Source: a virus. From it: a stretch of DNA of 30,219 nt. Position 1 is the first letter of the stretch, and each line of letters opens with the position of its first letter. The notes under the pieces are model-generated. The model was not told the DNA's origin, did no database searches, and saw only the letters and a program-made list of their open reading frames with translations. Both the position numbers and the translations under genes were made by a program. Positions 1 through 6,410 of this stretch are shown here, piece by piece. Location of the stretch: positions 1 through 30,219 of IMG/VR virus record IMGVR_UViG_3300028920_000202. The stretch is one strand, 5' to 3'.

Positions 1-2
1 AT

Positions 3-110
3 TTATATGCCGTCTGTAGCCTGAAATGTAATGCTAAAATGGCAGTTGGTAAGGCAAGCGAAGCACAGGAAGCGGAACGGATACGGAAACTAATATATGA
101 CAAGGAGTAA
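3..110 (+). CDS. C-terminal end of an unidentified small early protein (partial)
   Basis: An open frame enters from the left edge and stops at TAA 108-110, giving 35 residues that include a CSLKC pair and an acidic/basic helical tail (EAQEAERIRKLI). A CxxxC pair alone is not enough to call a zinc site. The sequence TGACAAGGAG at its 3' end is also the ribosome binding site of the next gene, so the two are packed in one operon. The start lies outside the window and the family is not recognised. Confidence 0.5.
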   Translation, partial: LYAVCSLKCNAKMAVGKASEAQEAERIRKLIYDKE

Positions 111-113
111 ATT

Positions 114-326
114 ATGAGCGGTTTTATCTGCAGTGACCCTATTTATAACTATAAAAATATCTATTTCCGGCATCATGACTGGTTAGGCATAACAAAGCTG
201 AACAAAGATTTAAAGAAAGCGAAAAGAACCGGGCGTGTATTTTTTGAAAAATATCGTGAATGGGTTATGCTGGCCAAAGAAGAAAGGGAAAAGTACCGAA
301 TCGGCGGCGGGTGTGTACCGTTTTAG
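114..326 (+). CDS. Small hypothetical phage protein, 70 aa
   Basis: The ATG at 114 follows AAGGAG at 102-107 (spacing 6). The protein is basic and aromatic-rich in its first half, with a Lys/Arg-rich middle (KDLKKAKRTGR) and a short glycine patch near the end (GGGC). It has no membrane segment. It lies 3 nt after the preceding gene and belongs to the same early operon. I do not recognise the family; the basic middle would suit nucleic-acid binding, but that is only inference. Confidence 0.65.
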   Translation: MSGFICSDPIYNYKNIYFRHHDWLGITKLNKDLKKAKRTGRVFFEKYREWVMLAKEEREKYRIGGGCVPF

Positions 327-365
327 TTTGACACCTACCAATATTTGACAAGGAGTGAAAGAATT

Positions 366-500
366 ATGAAAGGTGAAATTTTTGCTGAATTTAAAATGAC
401 AAAATGGCAAAGGATTAAAATATTTATATATTCAATTACCGGAATACGATTACCAGGAAAGATTGTTAATATGGAAATAAAGGCAGTGAAGGATGATTGA
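366..500 (+). CDS. Very short hypothetical protein, 44 aa
   Basis: The ATG at 366 follows AAGGAG at 350-355. The reading frame ends at TGA 498-500 and overlaps the start of the next gene (ATG 493) by 8 nt. That tight overlap and the upstream ribosome binding site are the main reasons to accept it. The protein is basic (pattern KMTKWQRIKIF) with no recognisable domain. The ribosome binding site region repeats that of the gene before (TGACAAGGAG then ATG), which suggests a duplicated initiation region. Function unknown. Confidence 0.45.
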   Translation: MKGEIFAEFKMTKWQRIKIFIYSITGIRLPGKIVNMEIKAVKDD

Positions 501-741
501 AGAACAAGACGGTAAATATTTAGGCGGTTTAACTCCGTTACCTGAGGATATTATTAGAGATAAAATAAAAAACATTGACGAACACAGAGCCCATGAAACA
601 GCAGAGATGATGTGTGTTAAATGTTATTATAGATATCAGGGCGTGTGGCCGGAACAAACACTATTAAAAAATCTTGAATGTCCACACTGTAAAAAGACAG
701 GTGGAATTATCAAGACGGGGCAAACAATATTTGACACCTGA
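493..741 (+). CDS. Small zinc-ribbon protein, 82 aa
   Basis: Two cysteine pairs, CVKC (about residues 41-44) and CPHC (about 63-66), about 18 residues apart form a typical zinc-ribbon pattern. The second half (ECPHCKKTGGIIKTG) looks like rubredoxin-knuckle zinc binders. The N-terminal 35 residues are charged and probably helical. The ATG overlaps the preceding small gene by 8 nt. Its last codons overlap the -35 box of the promoter that serves the replication gene. The role is unknown; phage zinc ribbons of this size often bind nucleic acid or host polymerase subunits, which is inference here. Confidence 0.65.
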   Translation: MIEEQDGKYLGGLTPLPEDIIRDKIKNIDEHRAHETAEMMCVKCYYRYQGVWPEQTLLKNLECPHCKKTGGIIKTGQTIFDT

Positions 742-759
742 GCGTTTTTATGGTAGTAT
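731..759 (+). promoter_or_regulatory. Sigma70-type promoter for the replication unit
   Basis: A perfect -35 box TTGACA (731-736) is followed by a 17-nt spacer and the -10 TAGTAT (754-759, four of six consensus bases). Transcription would start near 766 and give a leader of about 140 nt before the replication gene at 907. The leader contains the structured element at 813-894. Confidence 0.6.
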
Positions 760-812
760 TTAATTGGCCTTTGACCGGGTTGAAAAATGGAAGTCAAACT
801 ATTAATTTAGTT

Positions 813-894
813 AAGCCCTCCGGGTTGTGGTTTGATGAATATATACGACTTCCAGATATTTTTCAAACAGGTCACACGATCCGGGGGGTTTTTT
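813..894 (+). terminator. Leader hairpin with U-tract, candidate attenuator of the replication gene
   Basis: The outer stem pairs AAGCCCTCCGG (813-823) with CCGGGGGGTTT (881-891), including two G-U pairs, and runs into six T (889-894), as in an intrinsic terminator. Inside, TGTG+GTTTGA (826-835) pairs with TCAAAC (863-868) and CACA (873-876) with a four-base AGGT bulge. The apical loop is about 27 nt. The GGAG ribosome binding site of the next gene (898-901) comes directly after the T-run, so the structure could act as an attenuator or riboswitch-like element. Confidence 0.5.
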
Positions 895-906
895 ATTGGA
901 GCGAAG

Positions 907-1629
907 ATGGCAACACAAAGATATATAAGTACAAGTTTTTGGGATGATGAATGGATACAAACATTAGACCCATCAGAGAAATTACTTTATTTGTATTTTA
1001 TGACCAATCCGTTAACTAATATAGCTGGAGTTTATAAAGTAACTGACAAGCGTATAAGTTTTGATACCGGCTTTAATATTGATACAATAAGACATATCAT
1101 GGATAAGTTTAAGAAAGCAGGAAAGGCATACAGAGACGGACAATATATATTATTGCCATCGTGGCCCAAACATCAAAAATGGAAAAATAGAAAAAAAATA
1201 AAAACAGGAATTGATAATTGTCTATCAGAATTACCAGAACACATATTAAATAAACTCAAAAGTATCGGTTATTGCTATGATTTAGATAACTTATATATAA
1301 CTTATGATAACTTATCTGAAGATACGAACTATATAGATACTGATTCTGATATTAATATAGATACAGATATAGATACTGATAAAGAAGTAAAACACAAATA
1401 CGGGGAGTTTAAAAATATCTTATTAACAGACAAAGAAAAAGACAGACTAATATCTGAATACGGACAAGACAAATTCGACAAGGCTATACTTTTCTACTCA
1501 TCCTACAAGGTTGAAAAGGCATACAAAAGCAAAAGCGATAATTTAAGCATGCGTCGTTGGGTGTTCAAGGCTATTGAAGATAAAAAAAGCCAGGGGTTTA
1601 CTAATACAGACAAGTACAAGGATATGTAA
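907..1629 (+). CDS. DnaD-like phage replication initiator
   Basis: This 240-residue protein has a winged-helix-like N-terminal half (pattern FWDDEWIQTLDPSEKLLYLYFMTN, then VYKVTDKRISFDTGF), typical of phage replisome organisers. A low-complexity Asp/Ile/Thr linker (about residues 143-158) follows. The helical C-terminal part ends in a basic helix around SMRRWVFKAIEDK, as in DnaD-like domains. The start is set at ATG 907 because GGAG (898-901) lies 5 nt upstream; an in-frame ATG at 832 would read through the leader hairpin and has no ribosome binding site. It probably binds the repeats inside its own gene and loads a host helicase. No phage helicase or primase is visible, which suggests use of the host replisome. 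Family assignment is by pattern only. Confidence 0.7.
   Translation: MATQRYISTSFWDDEWIQTLDPSEKLLYLYFMTNPLTNIAGVYKVTDKRISFDTGFNIDTIRHIMDKFKKAGKAYRDGQYILLPSWPKHQKWKNRKKIKTGIDNCLSELPEHILNKLKSIGYCYDLDNLYITYDNLSEDTNYIDTDSDINIDTDIDTDKEVKHKYGEFKNILLTDKEKDRLISEYGQDKFDKAILFYSSYKVEKAYKSKSDNLSMRRWVFKAIEDKKSQGFTNTDKYKDM
1286..1315 (+). repeat. Three 9-bp direct repeats ATAACTTAT, origin-like iterons
   Basis: Identical copies lie at 1286-1294, 1297-1305 and 1307-1315. Their starts are 11 and 10 bp apart, so they fall on one face of the helix. They sit inside the linker-coding part of the replication initiator gene, the usual place of phage origins of the lambda O type. Confidence 0.55.
1333..1380 (+). 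repeat. Four tandem 12-bp AT-rich repeats, candidate unwinding element
   Basis: Units at 1333-1344, 1345-1356, 1357-1368 and 1369-1380 follow ATAGATAC(T/A)GAT. Units 1 and 4 are identical, unit 3 differs by one base and unit 2 is diverged. They encode the IDTD-type linker repeats and lie 17 bp beyond the phased 9-mers, as an AT-rich melting region would. Confidence 0.5.
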
Positions 1630-2111
1630 TGAAAGATGTTTCTGAATTTATGAAAAAGATGGTTGAATATTATGGAGCTTTTATTAACGAAAAGGTTGCT
1701 GATTTAATAGCTGAAGAATTGCATTACATTAAACCGACAGACTATGACCGGGTTTTCCGATTTATGATTGAAGAATTTCCGGCAAACTGGAAACCTGACA
1801 TAAAAGCAATAAATGATATTATAAAGAAAAATGGAATTCAAAGATTAAGTAATTCAGGCGGTAAAAAATGTCCTGTGTGTTTTACTATAAACTATTCAAG
1901 CTGTATGTGCTGCCCTAAATGCAAATATGAAAGCAATGACGGTAGCCCGGAAGTATACAGACAATTTTGGAAAGACTGGCAAGCCGGAAAAGTGAAAAGA
2001 TTTGATTCAAAAAAACTTATTCAATTACTGGCCGAAAGTAAAAAGTATAAAGAAGAGGAAGAAGAAAAAGAAAGCCTTAAACAAATGTTATCTAAGGTTA
2101 AGGAGGGATAA
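1629..2111 (+). CDS. Replication-associated protein with zinc ribbon, 160 aa
   Basis: The ATG overlaps the stop of the replication initiator by 1 nt. The first 75 residues are helical and resemble phage replication loader or accessory proteins (FMIEEFPANWKPDIKAINDI pattern, like the N-terminal part of helicase-loader-type proteins). A zinc ribbon follows, with CPVC (about 81-84) and CMCCPKC (about 92-98). The C-terminus is a strongly charged coiled-coil-like tail rich in EEEEEK. Position directly after the initiator supports a role in replisome loading. No Walker A motif is present, so it is not a DnaC-type ATPase. Confidence 0.6.
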   Translation: MKDVSEFMKKMVEYYGAFINEKVADLIAEELHYIKPTDYDRVFRFMIEEFPANWKPDIKAINDIIKKNGIQRLSNSGGKKCPVCFTINYSSCMCCPKCKYESNDGSPEVYRQFWKDWQAGKVKRFDSKKLIQLLAESKKYKEEEEEKESLKQMLSKVKEG

Positions 2112-2503
2112 TGAAAAGAATATTTCATTCGATAGACAAATGGGAAGATAAGAAAAATGGAATGTATAATCATCTTCCACTTGATAATGAATTAATAAAA
2201 AAATGTGTTTATCTGTTAACAAATGATATTTTATTTTTTCAAATTATGAAGCAAGTATGTAAAGAATGGAAAAATGCGGCAGAATCTAATCTTTCTCATA
2301 TAAACAATAATCGAAGAGCATGGCTTGGTAGGGCTTCATGCTGTTATTATATAAATGCTCCTGAAAATATAACACAACATGCATGGATATCAATGACAGA
2401 TAAGCAAAGAGAAAATGCGAATAAAACGGCAGATAAATTTTTAATTTATTGGTATGAAAAATACGAAAAACAATTAAATTTATTCGAGGTAACAAATGCC
2501 TAA
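2111..2503 (+). CDS. Conserved phage protein associated with ibrA/ibrB-like genes, 130 aa
   Basis: The start overlaps the previous stop by 1 nt and follows AAGGAGG (2100-2106). A central block NRRAWLGRASCCYYI followed by APENITQHAW and a helix ending in NKTADKFLIYW resembles a phage family commonly found just upstream of PAPS-reductase/ParB pairs. No function is known to me. It ends with 8 nt overlapping the ibrA-like gene, so the three genes are translationally linked. The cysteine pair (about 76-77) is notable next to a sulfur-chemistry-type partner, but that is inference. Confidence 0.6.
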   Translation: MKRIFHSIDKWEDKKNGMYNHLPLDNELIKKCVYLLTNDILFFQIMKQVCKEWKNAAESNLSHINNNRRAWLGRASCCYYINAPENITQHAWISMTDKQRENANKTADKFLIYWYEKYEKQLNLFEVTNA

Positions 2504-3740
2504 AAAACAGCTAAATATAAATGTTTATGACTCTGCAAAAAAAAGAATAGAATATGTATTTGATAATTTTAATAAAATATATGTGTCCTTTTCTGCAGGT
2601 AAAGATAGCACTACAATGTTGCATTTAGTAGCAAATGAAGCAATCAAAAGGAACAGGAAAATAGGATTATTATTTATCGATTTAGAATCTCAGTATAAAT
2701 TTACGATTGAAAATGCAAAGAATATGTTTGAGTTATATAAAGATATTATTATTCCATTCTGGGTATGTTTGCCTATTCATTTAAGAAATGCTGTATCAGT
2801 ATATGATCCTTTTTGGAAATGTTGGGATATAAAAGAAAAAATAAAATGGGTAAGAGAAGTACCTGATAATGCGATAAATAATATAAATTATTTTCCTTTC
2901 TTTTTTGATGGAATGGAATTTGAAGAATTTGTTCCATTGTTTGGAGAATGGTTTTCTGGTGGCAAAAAAACTGCCTGTTTTGTAGGAATAAGGGCAGATG
3001 AGTCATTAAATAGATTTAGGACAATAGCAAGTAAAACTAAAACTACATTTGAGGGAAACCAATGGACAACAAAAGTAACTGATAATGTTTATAATATATA
3101 TCCAATGTATGATTGGAGAACAAGAGATATATGGATTTATCACGCTAAGAATAGAGATAAGCCATATAATAAATTATATGATATGATGAATATGGCTGGA
3201 TTATCTATACATCAACAGAGAATATGCCAGCCTTATGGAGACGATCAACGAAGAGGTTTGTGGTTGTTTCATTTAATAGAACCAGAAACTTGGGCTAAAG
3301 TAGTTGCAAGGGTGAATGGAGTTAACGGAGGTGCTTTATATATAAAAGAGTCGGGCAATATGACCGGGTATAATAAAATAGAACTTCCGAACGGACATAC
3401 TTGGGAAAGTTTTGCAAAGCTATTATTAGGATCAATGCCACCAAAAACAAGAATACATTTTGAGAATAAGATAATATTATTTATTAAATGGTGGGAAGAA
3501 AAGGCATATCCAAATGGAATACCAGACGTAATAGATCAAATTCTCGAATCAAAAAGAAAAGCGCCTTCGTGGAGACGTATTTGTAAATCATTATTAAGAA
3601 ATGATTATTGGTGTAAGGGGTTGGGGTTTTCACAACACAAAAGTGAAGCATATGAAAAATATTTAAGACTGATGGAAAGACGAAAGAGAGAATGGAATTA
3701 TAATTTATTTGGAGAAGAAAATGAAACAGAGAGCGCATGA
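2496..3740 (+). CDS. IbrA-like protein, PAPS-reductase/ATP-pyrophosphatase family with DUF3440-type C-terminus
   Basis: The 414-residue protein has an N-terminal PP-loop SFSAGKDS (residues 31-38), the signature of adenylating N-type ATP pyrophosphatases such as CysH, CysD and DndC. A second family motif, GIRADESLNRFRT, lies near residue 170. A long C-terminal region (about 260-400) fits the DUF3440 arrangement of IbrA. Known members (IbrA of E. coli) are prophage proteins that act with the ParB-like IbrB and influence eib gene expression; the chemistry is not established. The downstream gene is an IbrB-like protein, which supports the call. The block is more AT-rich than the virion genes, consistent with separate acquisition. 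No Fe-S cysteine motif of assimilatory CysH is evident. Confidence 0.8.
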   Translation: MPKKQLNINVYDSAKKRIEYVFDNFNKIYVSFSAGKDSTTMLHLVANEAIKRNRKIGLLFIDLESQYKFTIENAKNMFELYKDIIIPFWVCLPIHLRNAVSVYDPFWKCWDIKEKIKWVREVPDNAINNINYFPFFFDGMEFEEFVPLFGEWFSGGKKTACFVGIRADESLNRFRTIASKTKTTFEGNQWTTKVTDNVYNIYPMYDWRTRDIWIYHAKNRDKPYNKLYDMMNMAGLSIHQQRICQPYGDDQRRGLWLFHLIEPETWAKVVARVNGVNGGALYIKESGNMTGYNKIELPNGHTWESFAKLLLGSMPPKTRIHFENKIILFIKWWEEKAYPNGIPDVIDQILESKRKAPSWRRICKSLLRNDYWCKGLGFSQHKSEAYEKYLRLMERRKREWNYNLFGEENETESA

Positions 3741-4440
3741 ATTGATTGATATGATTTATCAAGAAAATAATGAAAATAAAAAAATAGAATATTTAAATGA
3801 AATAAGAGAGATATTACACAACGAAAGTCCACTAAAAACAGAGCCTGTTGATTGTGTGTTGTGGGTTAAAAATGAAAAAGTGCAAGCAAATGATTATAAC
3901 CCCAATAATGTGGCTCCTCCGGAAATGGAATTATTAGAACTATCAGTGTTGAATGACGGATACACACAACCAATAGTAACATTCAATGAAGAAGGTATTT
4001 ATGAGGTCGTTGACGGATTTCATAGAAATAGAATTGGTCAAGAATCTGAAAAAATAAAAACAAGAATAAAAGGATATTTGCCTATAGTTAAAATAAATCA
4101 AGATCGTGAAAATAAAAGTGATAGAATAGCAGCAACAATACGACACAACAGGGCAAGAGGAAAACACCAGGTTTCAGCCATGAGTGAAATAGTTTTAGAA
4201 TTAAAAAGAAGAAACTGGAGTGATAAGAAAATAGGAAAAGAATTAGGAATGGATTCTGATGAGGTTTTGAGATTAACACAAATAAGCGGGCTTGCAGAAA
4301 TGTTTTCAGATCAAGAATTTTCAATGGCTTGGGAAGCAATAGATTTAAATGATGACGATTATAAATCAGAAATACAAGAATTAGAAATACAATATCAGGA
4401 AGAAGAAACAAAAGAACGTGAGGCATGGAGAAAAGGATGA
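3721..4440 (+). CDS. IbrB-like ParB/Srx-fold protein
   Basis: This 239-residue protein carries the ParB/sulfiredoxin-fold signature: GFHRNR (residues 99-104, the GxHR box), and RHNRARGKH (141-149), the second conserved box of phage ParB-like proteins. An HTH follows (about 165-190, KKIGKELGMDSDEVLRLTQI). The start is set at ATG 3721 because GGAG (3711-3714) lies 6 nt upstream; a TTG at 3709 is in frame but unsupported. It overlaps the ibrA-like gene by 20 nt. IbrA-IbrB pairs are known from E. coli prophages. ParB-fold proteins can be CTPases, nucleases or ATP-dependent kinases of the Srx type; which applies here is unknown. Confidence 0.78.
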   Translation: MKQRAHELIDMIYQENNENKKIEYLNEIREILHNESPLKTEPVDCVLWVKNEKVQANDYNPNNVAPPEMELLELSVLNDGYTQPIVTFNEEGIYEVVDGFHRNRIGQESEKIKTRIKGYLPIVKINQDRENKSDRIAATIRHNRARGKHQVSAMSEIVLELKRRNWSDKKIGKELGMDSDEVLRLTQISGLAEMFSDQEFSMAWEAIDLNDDDYKSEIQELEIQYQEEETKEREAWRKG

Positions 4441-4456
4441 CAGATAAGGGGATAGT

Positions 4457-5131
4457 ATGGGATTAAATAAATCAAAGGGTAATATGTATGATTTTGTAAC
4501 GCACACCTGGAACACAATAAAGGGGCAGTGTTATCATGATTGTTCTTATTGCTATATGAAACGCTGGGGGAAATTAAAACCTGTTAGATTTGATGAAAAT
4601 GAATTAGAAACAGATTTAGGAAAAGACAATTTTATATTTGTTGGCAGCAGTTGCGATATGTTCAACGAAATGATACCGGCTGACTGGATCAGAAATACGT
4701 TGATTAAATGTAATTCGTATAATAATAAATATCTTTTTCAGAGCAAAAATTGTGAAAGAATGATTAGATGGATAGAATGGGGATATTTAGATAAAAATAA
4801 AACCTTATTATGCGCAACACTGGAAACGAACAAGTGGTATAGAAATATAATGAATAAATCTGATATGCCATGGCAAAGGGCATTTGACTTTAAATATTAC
4901 AACGGGAAAAAATATATAACAATTGAACCGATCATGGAATTTGATTTAGATAAATTTGTAAAAATGATAAAGGAATGTGAACCGATACAGGTAAACATTG
5001 GAGCCGATAGTGGTAATAATAATTTACCAGAACCATCACCAGAAAAAATACTTGAATTAATTCAAGAACTGGATCAATTCACTAAAGTAAATATAAAACC
5101 TAATTTAAAAAGGATTATGATAAGGGGATAG
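4457..5131 (+). CDS. Radical-SAM-like phage protein, Gp37/Gp68 (DUF5131) type
   Basis: CYHDCSYC (residues 25-32) is a CxxxCxxC cluster that would ligate the 4Fe-4S centre of radical SAM enzymes. It follows the WNTIKGQC approach strand seen in the phage Gp37/Gp68 family. The later strands FIFVGSSCDMF, TLLCATLETN, KYITIEPIM and VNIGADSG fit the remaining barrel. At 224 residues it is compact. The ribosome binding site AAGGGGATAG-T-ATG is nearly identical to that of the following gene. The substrate is unknown. Position after the IbrA/IbrB pair suggests joint action, for example on nucleotide or DNA modification, but this is inference. QueE is an alternative of similar size; the surrounding motifs do not favour it. 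Confidence 0.7.
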   Translation: MGLNKSKGNMYDFVTHTWNTIKGQCYHDCSYCYMKRWGKLKPVRFDENELETDLGKDNFIFVGSSCDMFNEMIPADWIRNTLIKCNSYNNKYLFQSKNCERMIRWIEWGYLDKNKTLLCATLETNKWYRNIMNKSDMPWQRAFDFKYYNGKKYITIEPIMEFDLDKFVKMIKECEPIQVNIGADSGNNNLPEPSPEKILELIQELDQFTKVNIKPNLKRIMIRG

Positions 5132-5132
5132 C

Positions 5133-5348
5133 ATGAAACTATACAACATCAACCAGGAATGCATTATAAAGCGCAACAACAAAAACGGGCTTGTGGTCGG
5201 TGTATGCATCCGGGAGAATATGAATGTCCAGTATGAGATCAGCTATGAGTTAAACGATGATATTGTCAGCCGCTGGTTTTATGCGTTTGAGCTGACATTT
5301 ACCGAGCTTCCGGAGCTGGTTTTGTCCAACGGAGCCGACTGGGAATAG
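5133..5348 (+). CDS. Small hypothetical protein, 71 aa
   Basis: Starts 2 nt after the radical-SAM gene behind AAGGGGATAGC-ATG. The composition suggests a small beta-barrel: a basic N-terminal strand (ECIIKRNNKNGLVVGVCI), alternating hydrophobics and an acidic C-terminal end. It has no motif I can name. GC content is visibly higher than in the preceding Ibr block, so it may have a separate origin. It is the last gene before the promoter at 5418. Confidence 0.6.
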   Translation: MKLYNINQECIIKRNNKNGLVVGVCIRENMNVQYEISYELNDDIVSRWFYAFELTFTELPELVLSNGADWE

Positions 5349-5417
5349 CACAATCTTACAAAGATTAGCACAGGTTTGACATTTTGTAAAAATAATGGAA
5401 AAAAAATAAAAAAGTGC

Positions 5418-5446
5418 TTGAAATAAGCATGCTTATATGATACACT
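5418..5446 (+). promoter_or_regulatory. Promoter with palindromic operator in the spacer
   Basis: -35 TTGAAA (5418-5423), 17-nt spacer, -10 TACACT (5441-5446). The perfect 14-bp palindrome ATAAGCATGCTTAT (5423-5436) fills most of the spacer. A dimeric repressor bound there would block polymerase directly. It drives the small gene at 5477. Confidence 0.55.
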
Positions 5447-5476
5447 ATTATTATAAGTTATTAAGGAGGTATTCAT

Positions 5477-5677
5477 ATGAATACAAAAGATTTTACAGAT
5501 TACGAAAGTTTTATAGGCACTTATAATACTCCTGGCGGTGTTGCTAAAATTACTATTGTAAAAAACGGAACAATTGTTGCTGATATGATTATGACAATAG
5601 GGGAAAAATCAATGAAAGTGTCTCCATCTGATGTTGCTGAACATATTAGAGCCGGAAGAATGAAGAGGGTATATTAA
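5477..5677 (+). CDS. Small hypothetical protein, 66 aa
   Basis: Starts at ATG 5477 behind a perfect AAGGAGG (5463-5469) that belongs to the shared GTTATTAAGGAGG leader motif. The protein alternates short beta strands (AKITIVKNGTIVADMIMTI) with a C-terminal helix (SPSDVAEHIRAGRMKRVY). It is the first gene after an apparently regulated promoter, so it is probably expressed early. Function not recognised; proteins of this size and position in phages are often host-takeover or anti-defence factors, which is only inference. Confidence 0.65.
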   Translation: MNTKDFTDYESFIGTYNTPGGVAKITIVKNGTIVADMIMTIGEKSMKVSPSDVAEHIRAGRMKRVY

Positions 5678-5744
5678 TGACAAAGATTAGTGCAATCAGA
5701 AAGATTGAAGAAGTTAGCAATTACACAAAGTAATGTAGCTAATA

Positions 5745-5793
5745 CCGGTCACAACCTCGGCTGTAAAACACAGACGAAAGGTTATTAAGGAGG
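5745..5793 (+). repeat. Repeated leader module, copy 1
   Basis: CCGGTCACAACCTCGG (5745-5760), a 20-nt spacer, then GTTATTAAGGAGG (5781-5793) including the ribosome binding site of the gene at 5800. The same two blocks recur at 6148-6194 with 15 of 16 and 13 of 13 matches. The second block alone also occurs at 5457-5469. Confidence 0.65.
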
Positions 5794-5799
5794 GACCAG

Positions 5800-6084
5800 A
5801 TGGTACAGGAAAAGGAAACAATTAAATCAGGAAAAACTATTATTGCTCGTGTTGCGATAATGGGGGCAAAAAGGGGGTGCGGTTGGAAATATACCAGATA
5901 TAAAGCAAAACTTGGAACAGAATCTGGCTATGTGTATGTAAATAATCTTACAAACGGCATGTATCCTAACAAATACAATTTTGAATTATCAAAAGAATAT
6001 GAAGAGAAATGGATTGCAAAAGGTGTAACAATAGTGTATGGAAGACCAAATCAAAACACAAATGCTCCTAAAGTAATTAAATAA
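5800..6084 (+). CDS. Small hypothetical protein, 94 aa
   Basis: ATG 5800 follows AAGGAGG (5787-5793). The protein is basic with many aromatic residues and reads as a small beta-rich domain: TIIARVAIMGAKRG, KYTRYKAKLG and SGYVYVNNL strands, then a helix (LSKEYEEKWIAKG) and a final strand VTIVYGRP. No known motif is seen. It is preceded by the repeated leader module and followed by a strong nested hairpin, so its transcript is framed by structured RNA. Function unknown. Confidence 0.65.
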   Translation: MVQEKETIKSGKTIIARVAIMGAKRGCGWKYTRYKAKLGTESGYVYVNNLTNGMYPNKYNFELSKEYEEKWIAKGVTIVYGRPNQNTNAPKVIK

Positions 6085-6102
6085 CAAAACAGGCTGGTTA
6101 AC

Positions 6103-6152
6103 ACCGGCCTTAATAACTACCCGCTTCGGCGGGTAATGCAGGCAAGGCCGGT
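6103..6152 (+). ncRNA. Nested hairpin RNA element between small genes
   Basis: An outer 9-bp perfect stem pairs ACCGGCCTT (6103-6111) with AAGGCCGGT (6144-6152). It encloses a 7-bp perfect hairpin TACCCGC-TTCG-GCGGGTA (6118-6135) with a stable UUCG tetraloop. No T-run follows either stem, so it is not a plain terminator. The right outer arm runs into the second copy of the repeated leader module. A processing site, stability element or protein-binding leader is possible. Confidence 0.5.
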
Positions 6153-6194
6153 CACAACCCCGGGAAAATGCAGAGTGATAAGTTATTAAGGAGG
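6148..6194 (+). repeat. Repeated leader module, copy 2
   Basis: CCGGTCACAACCCCGG (6148-6163), an 18-nt spacer and GTTATTAAGGAGG (6182-6194). The first five bases overlap the right arm of the nested hairpin. The AAGGAGG is the ribosome binding site of the gene at 6201. Confidence 0.65.
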
Positions 6195-6200
6195 TCAGAA

Positions 6201-6401
6201 ATGACATTTGCAGAAGCAATAAAATTGAAACAGGGCGATACAGTGAGTATCTATTGTGATCCTGTGACTGAGAAGGATTTAGAGGGAAACGATGCTATTA
6301 TTGAGTATATCCACAATTTAACACGGCATGAAATTAGAATGGATGTTACATTCCCGAGAGAAGACGGTGTCTTTTATCGATCAATTATTTTCCGTTCATA
6401 G
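6201..6401 (+). CDS. Small hypothetical protein, 66 aa
   Basis: The start is set at ATG 6201 because AAGGAGG (6188-6194) lies 6 nt upstream; an in-frame ATG at 6168 is inside the repeated leader and lacks a site. The protein is acidic and beta-rich (FAEAIKLKQGDTVSIYCD at the N-terminus, then EIRMDVTFPRED). The KLKQGDTVSI segment recalls small SH3-like barrels, but the match is too short to name a family. It shares its leader design with the genes at 5477 and 5800, so the three may be co-regulated. Confidence 0.65.
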   Translation: MTFAEAIKLKQGDTVSIYCDPVTEKDLEGNDAIIEYIHNLTRHEIRMDVTFPREDGVFYRSIIFRS

Positions 6402-6410
6402 GAAGTCAAC

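Noticed and set aside
328-355. Two TTGACA sequences before the gene at 366
   Set aside because: Neither has a -10 box at 16-18 nt; they coincide with the ribosome binding site repeat.
750-947. 65-residue plus frame across the leader hairpin
   Set aside because: No ribosome binding site. It runs through the promoter leader and overlaps the replication gene start in another frame.
4088-4426. Long minus-strand frames opposite the ibrB-like gene
   Set aside because: Phe/Leu/Ile-rich shadows of AT-rich coding sequence with no start signals.
5376-5404. TTGACA upstream of the regulated promoter
   Set aside because: The matching -10 position is AAAAAA. The promoter at 5418-5446 is better placed.
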